Part shown: positions 1 through 6,562 of the stretch, one piece after another
How the letters are laid out: each line of letters opens with the position of its first letter
Position numbering within the stretch: the first letter of the stretch is position 1
Source of the DNA: an uncultured Oscillospiraceae bacterium
Lineage (GTDB): Bacteria; Bacillota; Clostridia; Oscillospirales; Acutalibacteraceae
Length of the DNA: 8,189 nt
Assembly (NCBI GenBank): GCA_900548085.1
Contig: URJF01000061.1
Location: 1-8,189, forward strand
Direction: 5' to 3'
Made by a program: the position numbers and the translations under genes
Notes under the pieces: model-generated
Databases searched by the model: none
Told to the model about the DNA's origin: nothing
What the model saw: the letters and a program-made list of their open reading frames with translations, nothing else

Positions 1-1196
1 TCATAGGTGCTGTTATGGTGGGTCCCCGTATCGGCAAATATACTGTTGACAAAAAGACGGGCAAGAAAAAGCCTAACGCGATTCCCGGTCACTCATTGAC
101 ATTAGGCGCTCTCGGTGTGTTCATTCTTTGGTTTGGTTGGTACGGCTTTAACGGTGCCGCCGCAACCTCTACATCATCTTTGGCATCCATATTTGTTACT
201 ACCACTCTTTCACCGGCTGTTGCTACGGTAGTTACTATGATTTTTACTTGGATAAAGGACGGCAAGCCCGATGTGTCTATGTCACTGAATGCGTCTCTGG
301 CGGGTCTCGTTGCCATCACCGCACCGTGTGACTGCACAAACGCTCTCGGCTCTATGATTATCGGTGCTGTGTCAGGTATTTTGGTTGTAGTTGCTGTAGA
401 AGTGATTGATAAAAAATTGCATATTGATGATCCGGTAGGTGCTGTTGCCGTTCACTGTGTAAACGGTGTGTGGGGCACAATCGCAGTGGGCTTGTTCTCA
501 ACCGGTGCAGACGGTGTAGGAAAAGGATTGTTCTACGGCGGCGGATTTAAGCAGCTCGGTATTCAGCTTGTGGGCTTTTTGGCAGTAGCTGCTTGGACTA
601 CAGTTATGATGATTCTCACATTTACTCTTATCAAAAAGACTAACGGACTCAGAGTCAGCAGAGACGAGGAAATAAAAGGCCTCGATGCTACTGAGCATAA
701 TCTTCCGTCAGCATATGCAGATTTTATGCCGGCTGTAGCTTATGCGTCATCGGATGTGGAGAATGTAACCGCTCCTGTTGCCCCTGTAGAAAAGGCGGTG
801 CCTGTAGAAACTTATACAGTCAGCGAAAGTCCGGCTTTGTCCAAGGTCGTTATGATATTTAATCCTGCAAAGTTTGAGATGATAAAAGAGGCTATGAACT
901 CTATCGGTGTAACCGGTATGACCGTAACAAATGTTATGGGCTGCGGTGTCCAAAAAGGACATATTCGCAAGTATCGTGGTGTAGAGATAGAAGAAATGAA
1001 CCTCAATCCAAAAATGAAATTGGAAATGGTTGTATCTGCTGTTCCTGTTGAAAAGGTTATCGAGTCTGCTCGCAGAGTCCTATATACCGGCAATATCGGC
1101 GACGGAAAGATATTCGTCTATGATGTTGAAGATGTAGTTAAGGTACGAACAGGCGAGAGAGGCTATGATGCACTTCAGGGTGAGGATGACATATAG
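1..1196 (+). CDS. amt: Ammonium transporter fused to a C-terminal P-II (GlnB/GlnK) domain, 5'-truncated by the window edge
   Basis: Membrane ammonium channel with its own P-II regulatory domain. The frame is open from base 3 without a start, and reads GAV before the ATG at 15. That ATG is therefore internal and the gene begins upstream. Numbered from it, residues 1-239 are the C-terminal half of an Amt/MEP protein: VGPRIGKY, the helix with WFGWYGFN, and DDPVGAVAVH with H147, the equivalent of the second pore histidine (H318 of E. coli AmtB). The first pore histidine lies outside the window. Residues 240-275 are a Val/Ala/Pro-rich linker. Residues 276-393 form a full P-II domain: GMTVTNVMG, the T-loop around YRGVEI, TGNIGDGKIFV and RTGERGYDAL. 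The T-loop residue matching uridylylated Tyr51 is Ile (codon 987-989), although Tyr46 is kept. Amt-P-II fusions are known in bacteria. The domain presumably senses ATP/ADP and 2-oxoglutarate and gates its own pore (inference). An intrinsic terminator follows 18 nt after the stop, so it is a separate transcript from the glutamate synthase operon. Confidence 0.95.
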   Translation, partial: IGAVMVGPRIGKYTVDKKTGKKKPNAIPGHSLTLGALGVFILWFGWYGFNGAAATSTSSLASIFVTTTLSPAVATVVTMIFTWIKDGKPDVSMSLNASLAGLVAITAPCDCTNALGSMIIGAVSGILVVVAVEVIDKKLHIDDPVGAVAVHCVNGVWGTIAVGLFSTGADGVGKGLFYGGGFKQLGIQLVGFLAVAAWTTVMMILTFTLIKKTNGLRVSRDEEIKGLDATEHNLPSAYADFMPAVAYASSDVENVTAPVAPVEKAVPVETYTVSESPALSKVVMIFNPAKFEMIKEAMNSIGVTGMTVTNVMGCGVQKGHIRKYRGVEIEEMNLNPKMKLEMVVSAVPVEKVIESARRVLYTGNIGDGKIFVYDVEDVVKVRTGERGYDALQGEDDI

Positions 1197-1214
1197 TTTT
1201 GTGTTTCAGCAGAG

Positions 1215-1245
1215 GAGAACCGATGATTTTGTCGGCTCTCTTTTT
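1215..1245 (+). terminator. Intrinsic terminator of the ammonium transporter gene
   Basis: GAGAACCGAT (1215-1224) pairs with GTCGGCTCTC (1231-1240) in a ten-position stem with one A-C mismatch and one T-G wobble. The loop is 6 nt and five Ts (1241-1245) follow directly. It lies 18 nt downstream of the amt stop codon. The stem is imperfect but position and T-run fit Rho-independent termination. Confidence 0.75.
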
Positions 1246-1287
1246 GCTAATTTTTAATTGATACAGGAAGTATTATCCTATTCATTA

Positions 1288-1312
1288 GTAAAAAATAAAT
1301 AATTATTTTTAC
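1288..1312 (+). repeat. AT-rich inverted repeat upstream of the glutamate synthase operon
   Basis: AAAAATAA (1291-1298) and TTATTTTT (1303-1310) are exact reverse complements around ATAA. The match extends to GT (1288-1289) and AC (1311-1312) if A1290 is bulged. The repeat ends 47 nt before the -35 hexamer. It could be an operator or simply an AT-rich upstream region; nothing identifies a binding protein. Confidence 0.45.
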
Positions 1313-1335
1313 CTATTTTTATGATTTTTAAAATA

Positions 1336-1354
1336 TCCTACAAAAATGGTAGGG
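1336..1354 (+). promoter_or_regulatory. Short inverted repeat directly upstream of the -35 element
   Basis: CCTAC (1337-1341) and GTAGG (1349-1353) are perfect reverse complements around a 7-nt AAAAATG spacer, with one further T-G pair (1336/1354). The right arm ends 6 nt before the TTGAAC hexamer, the usual place for an activator or repressor site. It lies upstream of the predicted transcription start, so it is more likely a DNA operator than an RNA leader structure. The cognate regulator is unknown. Confidence 0.45.
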
Positions 1355-1359
1355 CACTA

Positions 1360-1388
1360 TTGAACTGAAAAAAACAAAGTAGTAAAAT
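1360..1388 (+). promoter_or_regulatory. Sigma-70/A promoter of the glutamate synthase operon
   Basis: TTGAAC (1360-1365) and TAAAAT (1383-1388) are separated by exactly 17 bp. Transcription should start near 1395, giving a leader of about 45 nt before the ATG at 1440. The first gene has a good ribosome site, AAGGAGAGG (1426-1434). Confidence 0.75.
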
Positions 1389-1439
1389 TATTTTTGAGGT
1401 AATGTAATTTATTATCAAGTGAAATAAGGAGAGGTTTTT

Positions 1440-2540
1440 ATGCTCAAGGAAGGACAGGTAAGGATTCCGTCAGGTTGTGCCATTGCTGCCATTATTGACA
1501 AAAAAGGCAATCCAATTAACGGTTCCGAAATTATCAAGTCTATTGCACTGATGCATGACCGTTCTAACGGATTGGGCGGAGGTTTTGCGGCTTACGGCAT
1601 CTATCCGGAACACAAGGACGACTATGCGTTCCATGTTTTTTATGATAGCAGTGCCGCACGCCAAAAATGTGAGGATTATTTGTTCAAGCATTTTAATGTG
1701 GATGTTGCAGAAAGAATACCTACCAAAAAAATTGATTCTATCGAGAACGGCCCTGATATTTGGCGCTATTTTGCTAAGCCGAACAGAGTCCGTATGCGTG
1801 ACGCCCGTATGGACGAGCTTGAATATGTTGTGCAGTGCGTAACAAAGGTAAATGCTCAGTTCGACGGCTCTTATATTTTTTCTTCGGGAAAGAATATGGG
1901 CTGCTTTAAGGCGGTAGGCTATCCGGAGGATGTAGGCGAGTTTTATATGCTGGATCAGTATGACGCATATCTTTGGACTGCCCACGGTCGTTTTCCGACT
2001 AATACTCCCGGTTGGTGGGGAGGTGCTCACCCGTTTAATATTTTGGACTGGTCTATTGTACATAACGGCGAGATTTCCTCATATGACGCTAACAGAAGAT
2101 ATATTGAACAATTCGGCTATAAATGTACTATGCAGACAGATACAGAGGTTATCACTTATCTGTTTGACCACCTTATGCGCCATCACGGTTTGCCTATGGA
2201 GGTTGCCGCAGATGTTCTTACAGCTCCCGAGTGGGACGAGATAGACCGTATGGAACCTGACAAAAAAGAATATTTTACCAATCTTCGCTCTATCTACAGC
2301 GGTGCTTTGGTAAACGGTCCTTTTTCTGTTATTCTCGGTTCTAACAAAGGGCTTTTGGCTATAAATGACAGATTAAAGCTCCGTTCGCTCACTGCTGCTA
2401 CAAAAGGCAACAGAGCCTACTTTGCATCTGAGGAATCAGCTATTCGTATCATTTGTCCCGACCCTGAAGAAGTTTGGTCGGTAAGCGGCGCCGAGCCGGT
2501 TTATGTTCCTCTCGAAATAGACGAAAAGGAGGAGTATTGA
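1440..2540 (+). CDS. Glutamate synthase glutamine amidotransferase subunit (class-II GATase, GlxB-like)
   Basis: Stand-alone amidotransferase domain of a split glutamate synthase. It hydrolyses glutamine to glutamate and ammonia for the synthase subunit. It is 366 residues and begins MLKEGQVRIPSGCAIAAI. Cys13 is the expected Ntn nucleophile, so removal of a 12-residue propeptide is predicted. Class-II motifs follow in order: the AHGRFPTNT block (181-189, with R184), HNGE (208-211) and TDTEV (233-237). This is the layout seen in GltB amidotransferase domains and in PurF. The ATG at 1440 is chosen because AAGGAGAGG lies 5 nt upstream and a propeptide then precedes Cys13. The next gene starts 1 nt after the stop, and its ribosome site AAGGAGGAG (2526-2534) lies inside this gene, so translation is probably coupled. 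An N-methylglutamate synthase subunit is the main alternative, but no N-methylglutamate dehydrogenase genes are nearby. Confidence 0.92.
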   Translation: MLKEGQVRIPSGCAIAAIIDKKGNPINGSEIIKSIALMHDRSNGLGGGFAAYGIYPEHKDDYAFHVFYDSSAARQKCEDYLFKHFNVDVAERIPTKKIDSIENGPDIWRYFAKPNRVRMRDARMDELEYVVQCVTKVNAQFDGSYIFSSGKNMGCFKAVGYPEDVGEFYMLDQYDAYLWTAHGRFPTNTPGWWGGAHPFNILDWSIVHNGEISSYDANRRYIEQFGYKCTMQTDTEVITYLFDHLMRHHGLPMEVAADVLTAPEWDEIDRMEPDKKEYFTNLRSIYSGALVNGPFSVILGSNKGLLAINDRLKLRSLTAATKGNRAYFASEESAIRIICPDPEEVWSVSGAEPVYVPLEIDEKEEY

Positions 2541-2541
2541 T

Positions 2542-4047
2542 ATGCCGATAAATTATATTCCACGCAGATTTACCGTAGTAAGAGACAAAGAACTTTGTAT
2601 TAACTGCGGCTGCTGTGTCCGTCAGTGCTCCAATGAGTGTCACTATTTTGCAGAAGACGGCAAGACCGTACTCGTTAATTCACAGAGCTGTGTGGCTTGC
2701 CACAGATGCGTTGACCTTTGTCCAACAGGCGCTTTGAGAATAGAAAAATATGTTTGCGATTACAGAGAGAATGCAAACTGGACTCCGCAGTATCAGCAGG
2801 AGATTTGTCGCCAGGCTGATACAGGCTCAACTTTGCTGTCTGCTATGGGTAACCCAAAGCCTTATCCTATCTATTGGGATAAGATTTTGCTTAATGCTTC
2901 TCAGGTTACAAACCCATCTATAGACCCTCTCCGTGAGCCTATGGAGATTCGTACAATTCTCGGCAGAAAACCCGAAAAGCTCGTTGTAGAGAAAAAGGGC
3001 AAGTCTGTTACCGAGATGCCGCCACAGGTTGTGCTGGAGACACCTATTATGTTTTCGGCTATGTCTTTTGGTTCTATAAGCCTTAATGCCCAAAAGTCTC
3101 TCGCTTGGGCAGCTAAGGATTTGGGTACACTGTTCAACACCGGTGAGGGCGGTCTTCACAAGGACCTCCACGACTACGGCAAATATGCTGTGGTTCAGGT
3201 TGCCTCCGGTCGTTTCGGTGTTCACAAGGAATATCTTAATAATTCACGATTTATTGAAATAAAGATAGGACAGGGTGCTAAGCCCGGTATCGGCGGACAT
3301 CTTCCGGGCGAAAAGGTAAATGTAGAGGTATCAAATGCCCGTATGATTCCCGAGGGATCCGATGCTATTTCTCCTGCACCTCATCACGATATTTATTCTA
3401 TCGAGGACTTGCGTCAGCTTATTTGGTCACTTAAGCAGGCTACCGATAACCAAAAGCCTGTCTCCGTTAAGATTGCGGCAGTTCACAATGTTGCCGCTAT
3501 TGCCTCAGGCTGTGCCCGTGCGGGTGCCGACATCGTCGTTATTGATGGATTTAGAGGCGGTACAGGTGCCGCTCCTACCCGTATCCGTGACAACGTGGGT
3601 ATCCCTATTGAGCTTGCTCTCGCAGCAGCGGACCAAAGACTGAGAGAGGAAGGCATACGCTCAACAGTTTCACTCGTTGCGGCAGGCTCATTCCGTTGCT
3701 CGTCAGATATAGTCAAGGCTATTGCTTTAGGTGCAGACGCTTGCTACGTTGCATCCGCTCCGCTTATTGCAATGGGCTGTCATATGTGCCAGACCTGCAA
3801 TACCGGCAAGTGTAATTGGGGCATTGCTACTCAGCGTGACGACCTTACTCGCCGCCTTAATCCCGAGATTGCTCATCAGCGTGTCGAAAATCTTATCAAC
3901 GCTTGGAATCACGAAATAAAAGAAATTATGGGCGGTATGGGTATCAACTCGGTTGACTCCCTCAGAGGCAACAGATTGATGCTCCGTGGTATAGGACTCA
4001 CCGAAAAAGAATTAGAAATTCTCGGCATAAAGCACGCCGGAGAATAG
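2542..4047 (+). CDS. gltB: Glutamate synthase FMN/Fe-S synthase subunit with N-terminal two-cluster ferredoxin domain (archaeal-type)
   Basis: Catalytic subunit that reductively aminates 2-oxoglutarate to glutamate on FMN. It is 501 residues. Residues 19-60 form a 2x[4Fe-4S] ferredoxin domain with C19/C22/C25/C29 and C50/C53/C56/C60. From about 130 onward it is the glutamate synthase TIM barrel: GEGG (201-204), VASGRFGV, GQGAKPGIGGHLPG, PHHDIYS (from 280) and GFRGGTGAAP. C413, C419 and C424 have exactly the C-x5-C-x4-C spacing of the [3Fe-4S] site of canonical GltB, and an extra C416 sits between them. No amidotransferase, central or GXGXG domain is present. The first and last are encoded by other genes of the operon; a central domain is not seen. 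Built-in ferredoxin domains are known in archaeal-type glutamate synthases. The next gene starts 15 nt downstream, with AGGAGGT at 4049-4055. Confidence 0.95.
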   Translation: MPINYIPRRFTVVRDKELCINCGCCVRQCSNECHYFAEDGKTVLVNSQSCVACHRCVDLCPTGALRIEKYVCDYRENANWTPQYQQEICRQADTGSTLLSAMGNPKPYPIYWDKILLNASQVTNPSIDPLREPMEIRTILGRKPEKLVVEKKGKSVTEMPPQVVLETPIMFSAMSFGSISLNAQKSLAWAAKDLGTLFNTGEGGLHKDLHDYGKYAVVQVASGRFGVHKEYLNNSRFIEIKIGQGAKPGIGGHLPGEKVNVEVSNARMIPEGSDAISPAPHHDIYSIEDLRQLIWSLKQATDNQKPVSVKIAAVHNVAAIASGCARAGADIVVIDGFRGGTGAAPTRIRDNVGIPIELALAAADQRLREEGIRSTVSLVAAGSFRCSSDIVKAIALGADACYVASAPLIAMGCHMCQTCNTGKCNWGIATQRDDLTRRLNPEIAHQRVENLINAWNHEIKEIMGGMGINSVDSLRGNRLMLRGIGLTEKELEILGIKHAGE

Positions 4048-4062
4048 TAGGAGGTAGATTTT

Positions 4063-4503
4063 ATGAAAAAAGTATTTTCGAGAGAAGACCTTTGCATAAA
4101 CTGCCGCCTGTGTGAAGTTTATTGCAAAACCGCTCATTCCAAATCAAAGGATGTTTTGATTGCTAATAAATATGAAGAACCTGCACCGATTTCCCGTGTT
4201 ACCGTCTACGGTGACCGAAAGGCGTCGGTAGCGGTTAATTGCCGCCACTGTGATGATCCTGCCTGCGTTAAGGCTTGCATCACCGGCGCAATGCATAAGG
4301 ACAAAAAGACCGGTATCGTGTCCGTAAACGAGGACAAGTGCATAGGCTGTATGACCTGCCTTGCAGTATGCCCAATAGGCTGTATCAAAGCCGGAAAAAC
4401 CGCAGTCAAGTGTGATCTTTGTCAGGGCGAGGATATGCCTGCTTGTGTAAAGAATTGTCCAAACAAAGCACTTGTGTATGTAGAAGCAGGAGGTAATGAC
4501 TGA
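4063..4503 (+). CDS. Four-cluster [4Fe-4S] ferredoxin subunit (HycB/CooF-like) of the glutamate synthase operon
   Basis: Small soluble electron carrier of 146 residues with sixteen cysteines in four binding motifs: C11/C14/C17/C21, C60/C63/C68/C72, C93/C96/C99/C103 and C117/C120/C128/C132. This is the pattern of electron-transfer subunits of the HycB/CooF/DmsB type. An extra C107 follows the third motif. There is no signal peptide or membrane segment, so it is cytoplasmic. It lies between the FMN synthase gene and the FAD oxidoreductase gene. The likely role (inference) is to carry electrons from the flavoprotein to the synthase. The stop overlaps the next start by one base (TGATG at 4501-4505). 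Another redox partner is possible, but the tight spacing argues for a subunit of this complex. Confidence 0.9.
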   Translation: MKKVFSREDLCINCRLCEVYCKTAHSKSKDVLIANKYEEPAPISRVTVYGDRKASVAVNCRHCDDPACVKACITGAMHKDKKTGIVSVNEDKCIGCMTCLAVCPIGCIKAGKTAVKCDLCQGEDMPACVKNCPNKALVYVEAGGND

Positions 4504-5780
4504 TGAAAAAATATGTTATTATCGGTGCTTCCGCAGCAGGACTCGCTACAGCCGAAAGTATCAGAAAAATCGACCCGCAGGGCGAAATCACTGTTTTGAC
4601 GAGAGAGTCATATCTTCCATACTCTCGCCCCTCAATCAGCTATTATCTGAAGGGCGTAGTAAAAGAGAGCGATATGTACCTTCGCAAGCCGGCTTATTAT
4701 AAACAGAAAAATATTGACATGGTTACCGATGCCGAGGTTAAAGCTATCGACACCGAGGCTAAGACCGTAAAAGTCGGCAGAAAGAATTATCCTTATGATA
4801 AGCTTTGTCTCTGCACAGGCTCAAAGCCGTTTGTACCGCCTATGAAGAATGTCAGCGGAAAAGCAAATGCACTTACATTCCTTGATTTAGCTGCCACAAA
4901 AGCAGTTAAGTCAGCTGCTGATAGGAATACAAAAGCTGTTGTTATCGGCGGTGGACTGATCGGTATGAAAGCTGCCGAGGGCTTGTCTAAGATTTGCAAG
5001 AGTGTAGATGTTGTTGAGCTTGCTCCTCGCATTTTGCCATCTATTCTTGACCCTAAGTCTGCAAAGAACGTAAAGAAGTATATCGAAGAAAAGGGCAATA
5101 TCAAGTTTCACCTTGAGGACACAGTGGCAGAGGCGAAGTCTAAGGGCAAAACCATTCATTCTGTTGTGCTCAAGAGCGGCAGAACGCTCAAATGCGATTT
5201 GCTGATCCTCGCTGTAGGTGTAAGACCCGAAACCGATTTGGCAGAAAATGCAGGACTTGAGGTGAACAGAGGCATTATCACTAATCCTGTCACTATGCAG
5301 ACCTCTAATGCGGATATTTATTCCGCCGGAGACTGCACCGTCTCTGTCGATATGCTCGATGGCTCAAAGAAAATCATTGCCCTATGGCCTAATGCTGTTC
5401 AGCAGGGAACTGTTGCCGGCAGCCAAATGGCAGGCGGCGACCTGACAATAGCCGGAACATACAGCGTAAATGCAATCGACTTTTACGGACTGCGTATCTG
5501 CACCTGCGGACTTATCAATGCACAGGGTGAGCAGTATTCAGATTTAGTCAAATCAGAGGGCGACAAATATAAGCGCCTCGTGTTTGAGGGCAACAAGCTC
5601 GTAGGATTTGTGCTCATAAATTCCAGCGAAAATGCAGGAATTTATACAAGCCTTATTTCTAACAAAATTGACCTTGATATCATTCAGGGAGATATTATGG
5701 ACTCGCCGAGTCTCTTTATGTTTGACAAAGCAGTCCGCACCACAAAATTAACCGGTTCACCTAAGGGGGTTAGACTATGA
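4503..5780 (+). CDS. NAD(P)H-dependent FAD oxidoreductase (pyridine nucleotide-disulfide oxidoreductase fold) of the glutamate synthase operon
   Basis: Flavoprotein of 425 residues that probably oxidises NAD(P)H and feeds electrons into the operon's Fe-S proteins. The N-terminal FAD Rossmann motif is GASAAG (8-13). The motif LPYSRPSISYYLKG is typical of NADH-oxidase, rubredoxin-reductase and NirB-like enzymes. The second dinucleotide site is VVIGGGLIG (146-154). It is followed by E172 at the end of the next strand, which by family rule suggests NADH rather than NADPH. The second FAD contact is SAGDC (274-278). It is not GltD-like: the N-terminal Fe-S domain of GltD is absent and the clusters sit on the preceding gene product. 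The ATG at 4503 is supported by AGGAGGT (4488-4494). The end overlaps the next gene by 4 nt (ATGA). Actual cofactor preference is inferred. Confidence 0.9.
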   Translation: MKKYVIIGASAAGLATAESIRKIDPQGEITVLTRESYLPYSRPSISYYLKGVVKESDMYLRKPAYYKQKNIDMVTDAEVKAIDTEAKTVKVGRKNYPYDKLCLCTGSKPFVPPMKNVSGKANALTFLDLAATKAVKSAADRNTKAVVIGGGLIGMKAAEGLSKICKSVDVVELAPRILPSILDPKSAKNVKKYIEEKGNIKFHLEDTVAEAKSKGKTIHSVVLKSGRTLKCDLLILAVGVRPETDLAENAGLEVNRGIITNPVTMQTSNADIYSAGDCTVSVDMLDGSKKIIALWPNAVQQGTVAGSQMAGGDLTIAGTYSVNAIDFYGLRICTCGLINAQGEQYSDLVKSEGDKYKRLVFEGNKLVGFVLINSSENAGIYTSLISNKIDLDIIQGDIMDSPSLFMFDKAVRTTKLTGSPKGVRL

Positions 5781-6508
5781 TAGAAGCAGGACTCAGACGA
5801 TATGAGGAAGTAAATGACGAAATCAAAGCCATACTCTCCAAAAAAAATAAGTGTACCGTAAAGGATGTAAACGGTCAGAGATATATCGGCTGTGCTCTCG
5901 ATGAGGGCAAAACCATAGAGGTCCATGGTACACCGGGCAACGATATGGCTTGCTATCTTAACGGAGGCAGAGTTATCGTTTACGGAAATTGTCAGGACGC
6001 TGTAGGCAACACTATGGGCGGCGGCGAAATCGTAGTACACGGTCACAGCGGTGATGCTATGGGTTACGGTATGCGTGACGGTCAGATTTATATTCAAAAC
6101 AATGTTGCCTGCCGTGGCGGTATTCATATGAAAGAATTCAGAGATATGCGTCCTGTTCTTGTTATCGGCGAAAATGCCGGCTCGTTCCTGGGCGAATATA
6201 TGGCAGGGGGCACTATTGTTCTTTTAGGCCTTAACCTAAAGCGTGGCGAAAAGTTGTTTGGCACTCACTGTGCATCGGGTATGCACGGCGGAAAAATTTT
6301 TGTTAGAGGTTCTTTTCCAAAGGAAAATTTGTCCGATAACATAAAGGTTGCATCTCTCAACGAGGAGGACAAAAAGGAACTCGCTCAGTATGTAAAGAAG
6401 TATTGTAAATATTTCGACGCAGACTACGACGAGATTATGAAAAAGCCTTTCAAAAAGCTCGTGCCTGCCACCTCCCGTCCTTACGCAAACCTTTATACAC
6501 CTAACTAA
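5777..6508 (+). CDS. Glutamate synthase GXGXG (beta-helix) domain subunit, GlxC-like
   Basis: Stand-alone version of the C-terminal GXGXG domain of GltB, 243 residues. The central part (about 51-178) shows recurring turns of a right-handed beta-helix: GGRVIVYG (63-70), GGEIVVHG (82-89), DGQIYI (101-106), GGTIVLLG (144-151) and HGGKIFVRG (170-178). In canonical GltB this domain is structural and helps to line the intramolecular ammonia path. Here it must assemble from a separate chain. Residues after about 185 are charged and helical, ending in a basic stretch. The start ATG overlaps the upstream stop (ATGA), with AAGGGGGT (5763-5770) as the ribosome site. It is the last gene of the operon; the terminator stem begins 7 nt after the stop. 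The same fold occurs in formylmethanofuran dehydrogenase subunit C, but the neighbours settle the assignment. Confidence 0.93.
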   Translation: MIEAGLRRYEEVNDEIKAILSKKNKCTVKDVNGQRYIGCALDEGKTIEVHGTPGNDMACYLNGGRVIVYGNCQDAVGNTMGGGEIVVHGHSGDAMGYGMRDGQIYIQNNVACRGGIHMKEFRDMRPVLVIGENAGSFLGEYMAGGTIVLLGLNLKRGEKLFGTHCASGMHGGKIFVRGSFPKENLSDNIKVASLNEEDKKELAQYVKKYCKYFDADYDEIMKKPFKKLVPATSRPYANLYTPN

Positions 6509-6514
6509 TGTACT

Positions 6515-6545
6515 GCACCTTGCGAGAACATCGCAGGGTGCTTTT
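6515..6545 (+). terminator. Intrinsic terminator closing the glutamate synthase operon
   Basis: GCACCTTGCGA (6515-6525) pairs over all eleven positions with TCGCAGGGTGC (6531-6541), with one T-G wobble. The loop is GAACA and TTTT follows. It is the strongest stem in the window. Confidence 0.93.
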
Positions 6546-6562
6546 GTGTTACCTCACTTTGA

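Noticed and set aside
15..17. ATG at 15 as the true start of the ammonium transporter
   Set aside because: The same frame upstream encodes further transporter sequence (GAV before MVGPRIGKY), no ribosome site precedes it, and about half of the transporter would be missing.
1336..1354. ANTAR-type antiterminator RNA hairpin, as used in some nitrogen operons
   Set aside because: There is no pair of hexaloop stems with the A1/G4 pattern; the loop is 7 nt, and the element lies upstream of the predicted transcription start.
1352..1370. Possible sigma-54 promoter (GGCAC followed by TTGAAC) upstream of the glutamate synthase operon
   Set aside because: The GG and GC elements do not have the required spacing (ten bases after the GG are followed by CT, not GC), and a good sigma-70/A promoter with a 17-bp spacer overlaps the site.
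1470..2063. Minus-strand open frame of 197 codons opposite the amidotransferase gene
   Set aside because: Its translation shows no recognisable domain and no suitable ribosome site is evident; the + strand frame has all catalytic motifs. It is a shadow of the codon pattern, as are the other minus-strand frames in the window.
1440..6508. N-methylglutamate synthase (MgsABC-like) instead of glutamate synthase
   Set aside because: The three core subunits are homologous, but the NAD(P)H flavoprotein and ferredoxin genes and the neighbouring ammonium transporter/P-II gene fit reductive glutamate synthesis, and no methylamine-pathway genes are present.
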